Source: Limnanthes douglasii subsp. nivea
Lineage: Eukaryota; Streptophyta; Magnoliopsida; Brassicales; Limnanthaceae
NCBI GenBank assembly: GCA_036936605.1
Contig: JAUPFV010000005.1
Coordinates: 155,435,195-155,499,194 of the forward strand
Length of the DNA: 64,000 nt
Reading direction: 5' to 3'
The notes beneath the pieces were generated by a model. It was not told the DNA's origin. It searched no databases and saw only the letters and a list, made by a program, of their open reading frames with translations. Of the stretch, positions 45,906-57,465 are shown one piece after another (position 1 is the stretch's first letter; each line of letters opens with the position of its first letter). A program made the position numbers and the translations under genes.

Positions 45906-46573
45906 GATAATACGTGTGACTTCAGAATATGTATAAAAGTATAGTATGATGATATTTTTTATAGAGCCTACACATTCATATTTTGATGAGATTGGTAAGC
46001 TTCAGGGCGATGGTATCATGGAACAAACTTGGGATTTTATCATGGATGCTACTGCTTACACGACTTGAAAGGGACATAAACCACATCAGGGTACAAGTTC
46101 GTGAAGATATAAGTGGATCTTAATTAGATTAAGATTCAACTTTGAATATATATTTTCATACACTGTAGGTTTCTATAATTATATATTGTAGGGTTTTAAA
46201 ATAATATATTTCACGTTTTATGTAACACATATTTTCATATACTATAGGTTTCAAAAGTCATATACTGTAAGGATGTAAAAAAATAGATCTCATGTTATTT
46301 ATAATACGTTTCACCTATTTATTATACTTAGAATCACATGTTTACTATACTTGGAATCGCATGCTAAATATACTTGGAATCCCATGTTAATTATGATAAG
46401 ATAAATTTTAGACGAAGGGTTATTTAATAATATGACAAGAGGTAATTAATTTTGGTAGTGAGTAGAGAGATAATAGAGAAGTTTAAGTAAATGTTTAGAC
46501 ACAGATTATGACCTAATAAATAAATATTTCGTCCCCCATTAAATGCCTTTAAAAGTCTTTTTATAGTCTAACT

Positions 46574-46949
46574 TGGTGTGGTTTATTTTTGGCTGAAGTT
46601 AATTTTGTCTAGAGTTTTGTGGTGTTTCAAGGATATTTAATGTTTGGATAGATTGTAGTGAGAGACTTGAGCTGTATGGTTGTATTAAATGTTCATTACC
46701 CTCATTAATGAAAGTGGTTGGGTATTTATACCCTTAATTGTGGGCCTCATGGGCTTTCGGGTCAACTTATGAATTCGGGTCGAGTTCAATGACCCATTAA
46801 TCTTTAAGCAAGTAAGTAATTAGCTTAGTCATGAAGTGATTTAAGTTTTAATACATTTAGTCCTGTTCGGATGGTTCAATGGATGGCTTTTGTCCGAATT
46901 GCCCCTGTCCGGTTCCCTCAGTGAGTGGTGAGATAATTCGGACTCATCA
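46574..46949 (-). mobile_element. Solo LTR of the Tat gypsy family
   Basis: On the minus strand it starts TGATGAGTCCGAATT and matches the 5' LTR at 56984-57392 block by block: GACTAAGCTA, GACCCGAAAGCCCAT, AAGGGTATAAATACCCAACC (which includes a TATA box) and an ACCACA-like end. Perfect 5-bp duplications TAACT flank it (46569-46573 and 46950-46954). No internal element sequence is attached, so unequal recombination between two LTRs is the likely origin. Length 376 bp, against about 409 bp for the other copy. Confidence 0.9.
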
Positions 46950-47689
46950 TAACTAATCCTTATGGGATTAGTGGGCTGAAAAAAGTCTATGAGCCAATCT
47001 CTATTTACCTAAGCCCAAGGTCCAAAGCCCATTAATAAATAAAATAAATTTATATATATATATAATAAATAATAAATAATAAAATAAACGTTGGCTTAAT
47101 AATTTCTTTCCCTGAATTTCCATTAGAATGTTTCTCCCCTCATTAAATTATACTTAGAATCATATGCTTATTATAACTGAAATCACATGTTTATTAAAGA
47201 TACATGTCGATGTATCACATGTTTACTTAATGTATAAAAGGTCTCACATATTTACTTCATAAATAGCTTGACTCGTACGTTAACCTTATGTATAGTTAGT
47301 CATGTATAATGTTTGACACCATGCCTTCCACCTTTCAAGAAACCAAAGAGCCAGTGCACGAGGACCATTAGTGGTCTGCATGGTCATTAATTGAACAACC
47401 ACAATCTCATATACAAGAGAATGAGGTAAACTTTCCTGATTGAGAAATAAATATAGTCACAAAGTAGTTGATTGTCGTCCGTGAGTACCAAAACATTTGT
47501 AAGATACAAAGGTAAAAAAATATGAAGATCTAGAAGTATGGTATCTACTAATATCACAAAGGTCCTATAGAATGAATGTCTGTGTACACGATTCGATAGT
47601 GTTATTTAATGAACACGACCTGCTTTAAGGGAAAATATACAAGTGTTTTATTATAATAGTGGACTTTAAGGTAGAAAAGCATGCTCAAT

Positions 47690-47910
47690 TGAAGTAATAT
47701 GGCATGTTTAATTACAGTAGAAACACATGGTGAGTAACACTAGAAATACATGGTGAGTTGTAGTATAATTGGATGTTTGGTTGCAGTAGAATCACATGTT
47801 TTGGTTACAGTAGAAACGGATGCTTGGTAACACTGGAACCGCATGATATTTATTTGACAGTAAAGTCGCATGTTTAGTAGTATTAATATCCCATGTTTAG
47901 TTACATGTCC
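47690..47910 (+). repeat. ~26-bp repeat block (third main block)
   Basis: Eight or so imperfect units such as TTACAGTAGAAACACATG, GCAGTAGAATCACATG and ACACTGGAACCGCATG in direct order, about 24-30 bp apart. Confidence 0.75.
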
Positions 47911-48118
47911 CTCATTAGTAATTTGGTATACTGTTAACGCTTGGATTTAGAAAAAGCTTAAATAAAACAATTACAAAGTACGAGCCCAAACATACATTGA
48001 CACTTAAAGTTATAAATTCCACGCGATAGAACTTTATGCTCATGCAATGGTAAGTATACCAAAAACTAGGTATTAATTATTGCAAAATAAATATTTGTAA
48101 TCCTTTGTTTTAATGTAG

Positions 48119-48352
48119 AATCTAGTAGTCATGAAACAAGATCTAACAAAGATGGTTGACAAAGTATTCTTCACTATACCACAAGACATGTATTATGTGA
48201 TGGTTCTAGTATGCACTGTGTCAGAAAATACAATGAACCATTCGACATTGCTGATTATTGACCTTGAAAAAGGAATAACAACAAACTATAACCCACTGTT
48301 GGCTGACAATAAATACACAGCAGACGAATGTAGAATAACTATGGAGTCACTG
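48119..48352 (+). pseudogene. Candidate exon of an Ulp1-type (C48) peptidase
   Basis: A 78-codon open segment bounded by a splice acceptor (TTTGTTTTAATGTAG, ending 48118) and a donor (CTG|GTAATG at 48352/48353), with the frame open throughout. The order of a V-F-F-T-I-P strand, a V-M-V-L-V-C strand, then L-L-I-I-D-L resembles the centre of Ulp1 peptidases, where His-Trp precedes a hydrophobic strand ending in Asp. The His-Trp is not present (Y-Y). Ulp1 proteins remove SUMO and also occur in certain plant MULEs. Similarity is weak and rests partly on the segment downstream. Confidence 0.4.
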
Positions 48353-48469
48353 GTAATGCATGCTTCTTATTGCTAATTCTTAAATCTAACCTCCTAACTG
48401 GTCTCGACTATTGGTTATAGTTGGCATATTGTACGAATTTTTTTTATATGTTCTAAAAAGACCCTAAGG

Positions 48470-48560
48470 TGAAAACACAAAGATATATCCCATAACAAAA
48501 ATCAGGAAGCCTAGATCGTGGTGTTTTTGGTGTTGCAAATACGCTAAAAACTTTATTTAG
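48470..48560 (+). pseudogene. Candidate Ulp1 active-site exon, mutated
   Basis: The frame around 48496 reads Q-K-S-G-S-L-D-R-G-V-F-G-V-A-N, close to the Q...D-C-G-V-F active-site block of C48 peptidases. The catalytic Cys is Arg (CGT where TGT would give Cys), and a TAA stands directly before the Gln. If the assignment is right, the enzyme is dead. Confidence 0.45.
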
Positions 48561-48714
48561 AATGGGTTTATTCCTAAAAAATTCAGTGAAAACATGTTTC
48601 AGTTGAGAAGAATATAAATGTTTTATTATATAGTTTTTATAAAGTATTTTTTATGTTTCTTATTTTGTAAGTAAAGAAACATAATTTTGTTTTTGTAAAC
48701 CACTACTAGTTGCG

Positions 48715-48905
48715 CATGGTCAATATCACTAGAAGCGCATGTTTAATTACTACTAGAGTCACGTGTTTAATTATCATAGAAACACATGTGTAATTAAATT
48801 AGAATTGCATGTTTAGTTACACTAAGATTGCATGTTTGGTTGTGCTAGAATCACATGTTTAATTACACTAAAATTTCATGTTTAGTTACTTCATGAACCG
48901 CATGC
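48715..48905 (+). repeat. ~26-bp repeat block (last block)
   Basis: Direct units such as ACTAGAAGCGCATGTTTAAT, TAGAATTGCATGTTTAGT and TAGAATCACATGTTTAAT, about seven copies. Confidence 0.75.
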
Positions 48906-48920
48906 TTTAATCCATACAGT

Positions 48921-49294
48921 CTTGTATATTATTCATTTGGTCTTAGCTATTCTATTTAAGTAATACATACATTGTTCTCGATGGTAATTACTATAAGTCA
49001 CCATTTTTCAACAAATTTTTTCATATCAATATTTAATCTTGCTAATCATTTACCATTGGGTAACTTATTGTTTGATTTGACAAGAGTAAATAACTAATGA
49101 TAAATAAAGAAATAACTACAAAAAGACTACCGAGAAAGGGTTAGAGCACCAATAAAAATGCCTTATTTCATTAATTTGTTTGCCTATAAATTAGGTATAC
49201 AACTTCACTACAGTTGCATACCAAAAGAAACTCACAAACTGTTTAGAAATAAACTCACAAAATTTAAAATAATGGGGTATTTCATCAACCTCTT
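48921..49294. other. Short AT-rich stretch without recognised gene
   Basis: Only short frames without motifs. It separates the repeat field from the next LTR element. Confidence 0.4.
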
Positions 49295-49765
49295 TGGTGG
49301 CAGAAATATAAGAGATAAAACAAATAAGAGAAATAAAACAAATAAAAATAACGCGTAAATTTTTAAACTGGTTTTTGAAAGCTTTATGGGTCAATTTGGG
49401 TATCAAACTTTGTGACATGTCACAGTTTAGAAATCTGACGGACTCGTCGAAATATTCGTTTTGAGTACCTGTTTGACCTAATTCCAATACCTCAGTGAGA
49501 AACCAATATGTCTTTATTCTGTGCTACATCATCCTTCTCAGGTTGGGAAGAATTCGACCTCGAATTCAAAACGACAGAATATTGAAAGAACTGCCTCTTC
49601 AAAAAGAAATTTCAATTGTCGTTCAGCCTCACAAACTCATATATTAAGCACAACAACACTCTTATGCATGTAAAAAGTTAATGCATTTCCAGTTCCAAAT
49701 AGCGCCTGTTGTATCACATCAAGACCCTTACATAGAGGAACAATTCCTATTTGTTGAATAACATA

Positions 49766-50200
49766 TCACTTTTCAAGTTCTTGCCCCTTTGTATATTCCA
49801 TCTTCATAAGGTCTAATAATCCTTCACACGCGGGTAAAACACCAATAACCATGAATACATCTGATACCAATCTCTTTGTTCTCAACTGGGAATACACTTC
49901 CACAGCTTCTTCCCAATACCCATTTGAACTATACCCAGAAATCAAACTATTATACGACACAACATCTTTGTGAAGAATTTCATCAAACACTTCGCGTACT
50001 ATACCTATCCAACCAAATCTTGTATACATATCTATCAAAGCATTGCCAACATACAAATTCGATCTGAAAATCATCTCTAAAAGATGATCATATACAAATT
50101 TTCCCATTTTAAAATCAAGCATGTACGTATCTGGTAAAACTTGGATCTTTTGAATATTTTTGGCTACCCAACATATTTTTTTTTGTTTAGTTTCCTCCAT
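49766..50200 (-). pseudogene. Fragment of a PLS-class pentatricopeptide repeat gene
   Basis: 144 codons with typical PPR phrases: S-N-L-Y-V-G-N-A-L-I-D-M-Y, V-R-E-V-F-D-E-I, K-D-V-V-S-Y-N-S-L-I-S-G-Y, Y-W-E-E-A-V-E-V-Y, V-L-P-A-C. That is about three to four repeats of the L/S type found in PLS proteins, which bind organellar RNA for editing or processing. The wording resembles plant proteins like Arabidopsis At3g03580 (from memory). Full genes have ten or more repeats plus an E domain, so this is a small piece. The first ~30 residues and the last ~10 are not PPR-like. It lies inside an LTR-element remnant. Confidence 0.7.
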
Positions 50201-50479
50201 GATATCATCGTTTTAATAGTTTTCATCATAAAAATTTCCTCCGGGTTCCAATCGAAATTTTTTAACTTTCATCGACTAAAACACTACTCTATTTTTTTTT
50301 GCTTTTTTTTATAGTTTGGTTTTTATTTTTATTCTTAATCATACATCCTTTTTTTTTTCTTGGAGTTAGAGAAAGAATTATCAACCAAACATTTAACAAT
50401 TGTTTCAGTAGAAATTGAAACATAGAGTTTTTTTATTGTTTACCTTATTAAAATAACAAGAGACTTTTTTTTGTGTTAC

Positions 50480-50926
50480 CTAATCGTTTTCGTATTTAAC
50501 ACTGATTTCACCCTCATTGTCGTATACATCATAAATCAGATCTCCTAATTCCGGCCAAGTTTCATCAAGAATTTCAACCCGGTAGTCAGTCTCATACTCA
50601 TCAAGGAGTGGATGGTCGAGTATCAGCGAACCCTCAATGTCACCAACAACTACTTGATGGATCTCATTCCCCTTTGGTTTTTCCAAATTGTAGTTACAGT
50701 TGTGGTTGGATCCTGTGAAAAATACTTTCGCCTTTAAATTTCCGGTTGGAGTTTGAAATATGATGGTGGTCAACCTCTTAATATCTTATATTGCTTTCTT
50801 CATTTGATGTCGCAACGAATTCATCTGTTCACCTATCTGGCCAAATCGGTATTCCATCTCCTCCCAATAGATTGGTTCTATGATTGGAGTAGTGGACTTT
50901 CTGCGAGCGGTCCTCTTAGGCGGCAT
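50480..50926 (-). pseudogene. Gag-like N-terminal ORF of the LTR element
   Basis: Starts 33 bp after the primer site with M-P-P-K-R-T-A-R-R-K, a common beginning of plant gypsy and copia gag proteins. One TAA (near 50791) interrupts an otherwise open frame of 149 codons. The downstream part (L-D-E-Y-E-T-D-Y, E-I-L-D-E-T-W-P-E-L-G-D-L) is acidic and not recognised. Confidence 0.5.
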
Positions 50927-50958
50927 ATCCTCTTAACCCATATCGTAGGAGTTTTGTC

Positions 50959-50970
50959 GCTCTGATACCA
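50959..50970 (-). other. Primer-binding site of the PPR-containing LTR element
   Basis: The minus strand reads TGGTATCAGAGC three bases after the LTR end. Confidence 0.75.
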
Positions 50971-51220
50971 ATATGGCGTCAGCAATATAAGAGATAGAAC
51001 AAACGGCTACAAAATACATGAATGAAGAAGACAAAACAAAGAATATATAAACCCTAACCCTAGGTTAGAGATAAAGAGACTTAGAGACTCAGAGAAAATT
51101 CTTAATTTTTATTCATCAAACTCTGACGGAAAAAATGGTATAGGATTAGTTATATAGCACTACCAAAAACCCAAACTCTGACGGAAAAAATGGTATAGGA
51201 TTAGTAATATACATTATCTT

Positions 51221-52490
51221 TGGAGTTAGTACTTTAAGGTAGATATTGTTGGTTCTAGGCCATATATGAAATCAATCAGGTCTTCCATTGGAACCTTACT
51301 TAACTAATTTATGGTAAGATGAACGAACCATTCAACACTGAAAAAATAGTTATCCATGAGTGTGGTACGTATAAACGCAAGAACGACATCTTGCACCATG
51401 TGTTCAGCATTAGGAAATATATTAGGTAATATTTTATTGGGGCCGACATTCACTCACAATAACTTTCTCTTAAGGTATGATATTGACCATACATGTGGGA
51501 TAATAAGTTAGTCAATCAATTCTAGAGAATGGAAGTCTGAAATGCTTATATTGTAATATATGCAAACGTTATTGAATCATTTATCTTACAAACCAGAGCT
51601 CAATGTATTGTATCTCAATGCTATGTGAGCTTCTGAATCAGCTCGGGGATGTGAAATATCCCATCAAGTGCTTATATATTTAGAAATTAGATGAGTGTCA
51701 ATCAAACTTTATAACCTGAGACAAACAACCATGGCATGCATGACATCACTCCGTACTTCTCATATTCCAAGTGCCAACAAAAATGGGTAAACCCGAAGGT
51801 CATGCATTCAACATCATTGGACACTTCTCAATGTGCACATATATGGGGTTACATAATTGTTAACCCCTAAAGATTTAAAATTGCACACAAACACGACATA
51901 ACAACTAAAATAACCATCATGAATGTATTTGTCCTAACCATGTCATACAAACGAATAAAGAAGCATACCTTAATACAAAAATAATAATTAAGATATGAAT
52001 TGGTTTGTTAGTGTTCTAAAAAGGGTTCAACGCACCCAATCACAACACAATCCAAAAAAAAAATCGATAATATTCTAGTTCCCACAATCACATGAGCGAT
52101 GATCTTCGCCTCAACAAAGTATACTTCACCACAACAAGCATCTCATTTGAAAGTAATTTTATGAGATGATGTAACCCTTGATAGCGGTGAACCTGTTGAA
52201 TCTCAAAACCACGAAGTCCCAGATTGGTCAAAATTAGGGTTTTGCTTTAAATGTTTTAATAATCAAACATGAAGTTTTTAGCATACATCGCATATAAACA
52301 ATCATGTGCTATCGATTGCACCAATTAATCCCAAACACGCGATTCTATGTTTTTTATCACCTAACATGCTTTAAGTCTCAAAATCAGAAAATAAAAATCT
52401 GGAATTTTTTCCCCAACTAGATCAGTCATTATATTGGGGTTTGGGGAGACTAAGTCGTATATATATATATATCCTAACATGGAGTTGTTA
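51221..52490 (-). repeat. Dispersed ~1.25-kb copia leader repeat, copy 2
   Basis: Colinear by eye with 16081-17340. It lacks both gag on one side and the primer site/LTR on the other, where the TRIM-like repeat begins at 52496. Strand is inferred from copy 1. Confidence 0.7.
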
Positions 52491-52495
52491 GGTGC

Positions 52496-53085
52496 GACCA
52501 AAAGTCCCACATCCCACATCGGTTAAACATGGGAAGAAAGATCAGTGTATAAGTTAAGAATACATCTCTATTAGTGTGAGGTATTTTGGAAGTGGACCAA
52601 AAGCAAAGTCGTGCGGACTAGTGGGTCCAAAGCGGACAATATCACACTATTGTGGAGATCGGGTTGTGATGATGTGGGTGAAATTTGCAGGATGGCGAAC
52701 ATCTTGCCTTGAGCCATACTCAAGGTGATTCATCTGCCGGATAGATGGAGCGCCAGATGGCTTATCAAGCAGGAGTGCCAGATGGCTTATCAAGCAGGTG
52801 GCTCTATCAAGGAGCGGCGCAGATTCATCTAAAGATAGAGTGCCTGATAGCTCATCAAGCAGGTGGCTTGATCAATGAGCGGTACAGTGTCATCTGATAG
52901 TGAGCAGATAGATCCACCCTAAAGCTCTAGAGTTCAGGATTGTTAGGTGCGACCAAAAGTCTCACATCCCACATCGGTTAAACATAGAAAGAAAGATCAG
53001 TATATAAGTTAAGAATACATCTATATTAGTCTGAGGCCTTTTGGAAGTGGACCAAAAGCAACTGGCCCAAAGCAGACTAGTGATG
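52496..53085. mobile_element. TRIM-like element with terminal direct repeats
   Basis: TGTTAGGTGCGACCAAAAGT begins two direct copies, at 52496 and 52941, that stay alike for about 140 bp (CACATCCCACATCGGTTAAA, TTTTGGAAGTGGACCAAAAG). The centre is short (about 300 bp), non-coding, and contains an AGATGGCTTATCAAGCAGG motif repeated in variant form. Small non-coding elements with LTR-like repeats starting TGTT and a CCCACATCGG motif fit TRIM elements. I could not assign a primer site or TSD. Confidence 0.5.
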
Positions 53086-53097
53086 ATTCATCTCCAA

Positions 53098-53305
53098 CCT
53101 ACCCATTAATATCTATATTATATTTTATTTATATATAATTCAATGAGGTTTAATAATATGTTTATTATTATTATCATCTATAAATCCATTCTTATTATTA
53201 TTATCACCTACCCATTAATATCTATATTATATTTTATTTATATATAATTCAATGAGGTTTAATAATATGTTTATTATTATTATCATCTATAAATCCATTC
53301 TTATA
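53098..53305. repeat. 109-bp tandem duplication
   Basis: The unit beginning ACCCATTAATATCTATATTA occurs at 53101 and 53210, practically identical over about 100 bp. AT-rich and non-coding. The near identity suggests a recent event. Confidence 0.9.
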
Positions 53306-53719
53306 AATACAGATTGTTTTAATGAATTAAATTTTGAAGAAAAAACATATATTTCCTGGATTTATTAAATTTTCTTATAAGAACATCGTTGTTGGATATT
53401 GTGTATATTATTTCACGTCTATGATTATGCCATTTCGTCGGATATATTCATAATTGTATGTTTTAGCTCAAACAAAACATATATATATAGATGATTTATT
53501 ATTGGATATTGTGTATAATATCGGATTTCACATATGGCATATGTTGATTTATTCCATTACTTTGGGATATATTATGTTCATGGAGACAAAAAAACAACAG
53601 ATGGACAAACAAATCAAAATTGTCAAAACTTTTATTCTTCAACTGAATACCAAAACTTTAAACAAGAAGGTAATATAACAAAAAGAGAAACAATTCAGTT
53701 AGCTCAAGTTTCATAAAAT

Positions 53720-55070
<1,351 letters not shown>

Positions 55071-55214
55071 TACAACAAAAAATCGAAGTGCTCTATTTAG
55101 GGTCGCGGTTGTTTCAACATTTATAAAGAAAAATGATTACATGTTATTGTGTAGTAGTACATTTGAAAATTCGTATAATATCTCGCTTAATGTAGCATGA
55201 TTTGAATCTTTTGA

Positions 55215-56526
55215 ACTAATAATAAATCGAGTTATCTTATGACCAATGGTTAAAATATAATCCAAGAAGTCAAGAGAACGGTTAACCCATAATAATTTAT
55301 TTTTTCTTTTCTCCATTTAGATATTGGTTTGGGTTGGTAAACATCTAAAAGCATCTGACTTCAATATCATAATTTAATTTGTAAGTTTTTAGTGGAATAA
55401 ATAATTTAATTTTTTTAAAACGAAAATGCATGGGACGGCTTTTTATGAAAAGTTTTGTTAATTGAAATAAAAGATCACATGTTCAGTTTATTTGTTTAAC
55501 TTTATTGAACATGATTTTTGTTTAAAAAGACGGTGTAAATTTATAAGAAATTACAGTTAAGATATCTACTCAACTATTTTATTGTCATCTAGTATTCAAA
55601 GTTTTATTTATTATTTTTTAATACACATCTCAACTATCTAATTACCATTTAATACCTAACATTATTTTAATACCATAACTACTCTCCTCCTTCGTCAAGA
55701 ACCACGTAATCAAAATTTTTCTTTCTTACTTTTTTTTATTTTATTTTTAAAAGATCCATATCTTTCAAACCGGAGCTCGAAAAAAATAAATAAAATTATC
55801 ATCATTTTTGTTTTTTGAAAATGAACAAAACTAGATCCATTGATGATATTTTTTGATTTTTTAAAAAAATAAAATTTCACGAGTAATAACTCTCATGAAA
55901 TCGAGAGAATTGCAAACAACTCTCAGGTTCATTTTTCAAACAACTTTCAGGTTAGTACTGGTGAAGGTACCAACGGGTATATATGGTCGGGGGTGTTTTT
56001 GTCCAAATTTCAATTCGAGATACCAAGTGACACTATCAAAAAATGGGTAATAGTGGGTAATTAAATAGTTGAGAAGATATTTACTCTTACTTTTCTCTAA
56101 ATTTATTGTCGTTTTATTTCTCATTTTTAAGTTTTTATTTTAATGTTTTTGTTCGTGCGCGTATATTTGTTGCCGTTTTTTTCTAATTTCTAAGTTTTGG
56201 ATTTTAATTCTTTTCTGGTTTAAACTTGATAATTTTTTTATTAAAAACTTAAAGGCTTATAGTGAGGGACGAAATTACAATGAAATTTGTGGGTGTTCAG
56301 GAACCCACTATTTTATGTATATATTATTAATTAGCATACAAAAATAGTAAGATAATCTTATCTGAATGTGAAAATCCAGCAGCTGCTTCTATTCTATTTT
56401 TAGACAATTACCACGACACCATAAGGTTTTTCGATCATGGCTACACCACTGTGTATAACATATAGTTGAATTAAAGACTTCGGAAGGGATGAATTTACCA
56501 TTTTATTCGTTTGAATTGATTAAGAT
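55215..56526. other. AT-rich intergenic stretch
   Basis: No gene found. Sequence around 55555-55590 (AAGATATCTACTCAACTATT) has a rough inverted counterpart around 56065-56095 (TAGTTGAGAAGATATTTACT), a possible old MITE or MULE remnant of about 540 bp, unconfirmed. A CCACTG end near 56447 may be a hAT end, without a convincing partner. Confidence 0.35.
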
Positions 56527-56983
56527 TGTTGGAAGTTAAAATTTTTGATCTGAGTTTCCTATTAGGTTGGAATGAAGATGTCTATCTTTTTCATGTTTAC
56601 TTGGCCAATAACTTGTCGAGTTAAGTCACTCTTGTTAAAGGTATAAGGTCCAAGCCCGTTAGCCCTTTATTATATCTATAAATAAGATCGTATACACTAC
56701 GTAATAGACACACTTTTAAAATAATACAAAACCTCCAGCCGCTTTATTTTCTCTCTTTCGTTCTTTATTTAACATGGTATCAGAGTCTACAATAATATGT
56801 TCATAGAAGCGTAGCGATCCCCCTGTTTCGTGGATCTAACAGGTATTCGATTTCGTATTAGTATTGGGTTTCAGTTTGGAATTAGATTTATTTAAAAAAA
56901 TGGATTTGTTCGACCATTTTGGGTTGTGTATTGGTATTGATCTTAACAAAGTAAGTTAAAATTTGATAGAGGGTTGTATTATT
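56527..56983 (+). mobile_element. Copia 5' LTR and leader, interrupted by the Tat element
   Basis: LTR of 248 bp (56527-56774) starting TGTTGGAAGTT and ending TTTAACA, followed at once by TGGTATCAGAG, the tRNA-iMet primer site. About 200 bp of leader follow before the gypsy LTR starts at 56984. No coding part is present in the window; it may resume beyond the gypsy element, outside the window. Confidence 0.75.
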
Positions 56984-57392
56984 TGATGAGTCCGAATTCT
57001 GATTAATCCCCGGACAGGGACAGATCAGACCTAGCTCTCCGGACCGGACAGACCACTTCGAACACCTAGCTAATGGGATTGTCCGAACTATGACAAAAGT
57101 ACTAAAAAACCTAAACACTTCTTGACTAAGCTACTTGCTCTCCTACTTAGAACTCATGGGTCTTTAAACATGACCCGGGTCCATTGAACATGACCCGAAA
57201 GCCCATAAGGGCCCAAAATGTAAGGGTATAAATACCCAACCACCTGCATTAAATGTGGGTAATGAAAATTAACTACAACCAGCCAGCTTAATTCTCCCTT
57301 CACTCTCTACTCTAAATATCAAACACCCACATACTTCTTTAAACCACCAAACAAATTACAAGCCTACCCTCAGGCGGTAATTATCCTTACCA
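56984..57392 (+). repeat. 5' LTR of the Tat gypsy element
   Basis: Starts TGATGAGTCCGAATTC and ends CTTACCA. The central GGGTATAAATACCC carries a TATA box (about 57226-57240) that should drive the element transcript. Same family as the solo LTR at 46574-46949. Confidence 0.85.
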
Positions 57393-57395
57393 AAT

Positions 57396-57413
57396 TGGCG
57401 ACCACAGTAGGAG
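57396..57413 (+). other. Candidate primer-binding site of the Tat element
   Basis: TTGGCGACCACAGTAGGA starts 3 bp after the LTR end, in the place of the primer site. The tRNA it would pair with was not identified. Confidence 0.5.
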
Positions 57414-57465
57414 TACGAAGTTGCCTGAATCAAGCATTCAAAACCAGCAAGGAAAATCTGTCCGA

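Larger units (their letters stand above)
45300..48920 (+). mobile_element. Remnant region with ~26-bp repeats and Ulp1-like exons
   Basis: A ~26-bp motif of the form TACACTAGAATCGCATGTTTAGT recurs in separate blocks near 45480-45565, 46200-46395, 47155-47235, 47690-47910 and 48715-48905. Between the blocks lie coding remnants: a Gln-rich segment (45640-45900), an acidic segment (47310-47440) and Ulp1-like exons (48119-48560). Repeated subterminal motifs plus an Ulp1-type peptidase suggest an old DNA transposon of the MULE or CACTA kind, but no terminal inverted repeats or transposase core were found. Confidence 0.4.
49295..51220 (-). mobile_element. Deleted LTR retroelement enclosing a PPR fragment
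   Basis: On the minus strand: LTR (right, from about 51220 to 50974), tRNA-iMet primer site (50959-50970), a gag-like ORF starting M-P-P-K-R-T (50926), then a PPR-gene fragment, then a short coding tail (S-R-S-N-S-S-Q-P, 49500-49640), and sequence at 49295 whose first ~34 bp match the right LTR (TGGCGTCAGCAATATAAGAG against TGGTGGCAGAAATATAAGAG). Protease to integrase are absent. Only a short stretch of the left LTR could be matched, so that boundary is tentative. A 61-bp tandem duplication lies in the right LTR at about 51117-51215. Confidence 0.5.

Noticed and set aside
56250..56460. Small hAT element ending in CCACTG near 56453
   Set aside because: The left end (AGTGAGGGACG) matches only partly and no 8-bp duplication is visible.
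57421..57465. Gag start at 57421
   Set aside because: The frame is open from there, but the first codon is TTG. The first ATG is at 57466, which I used as the start.
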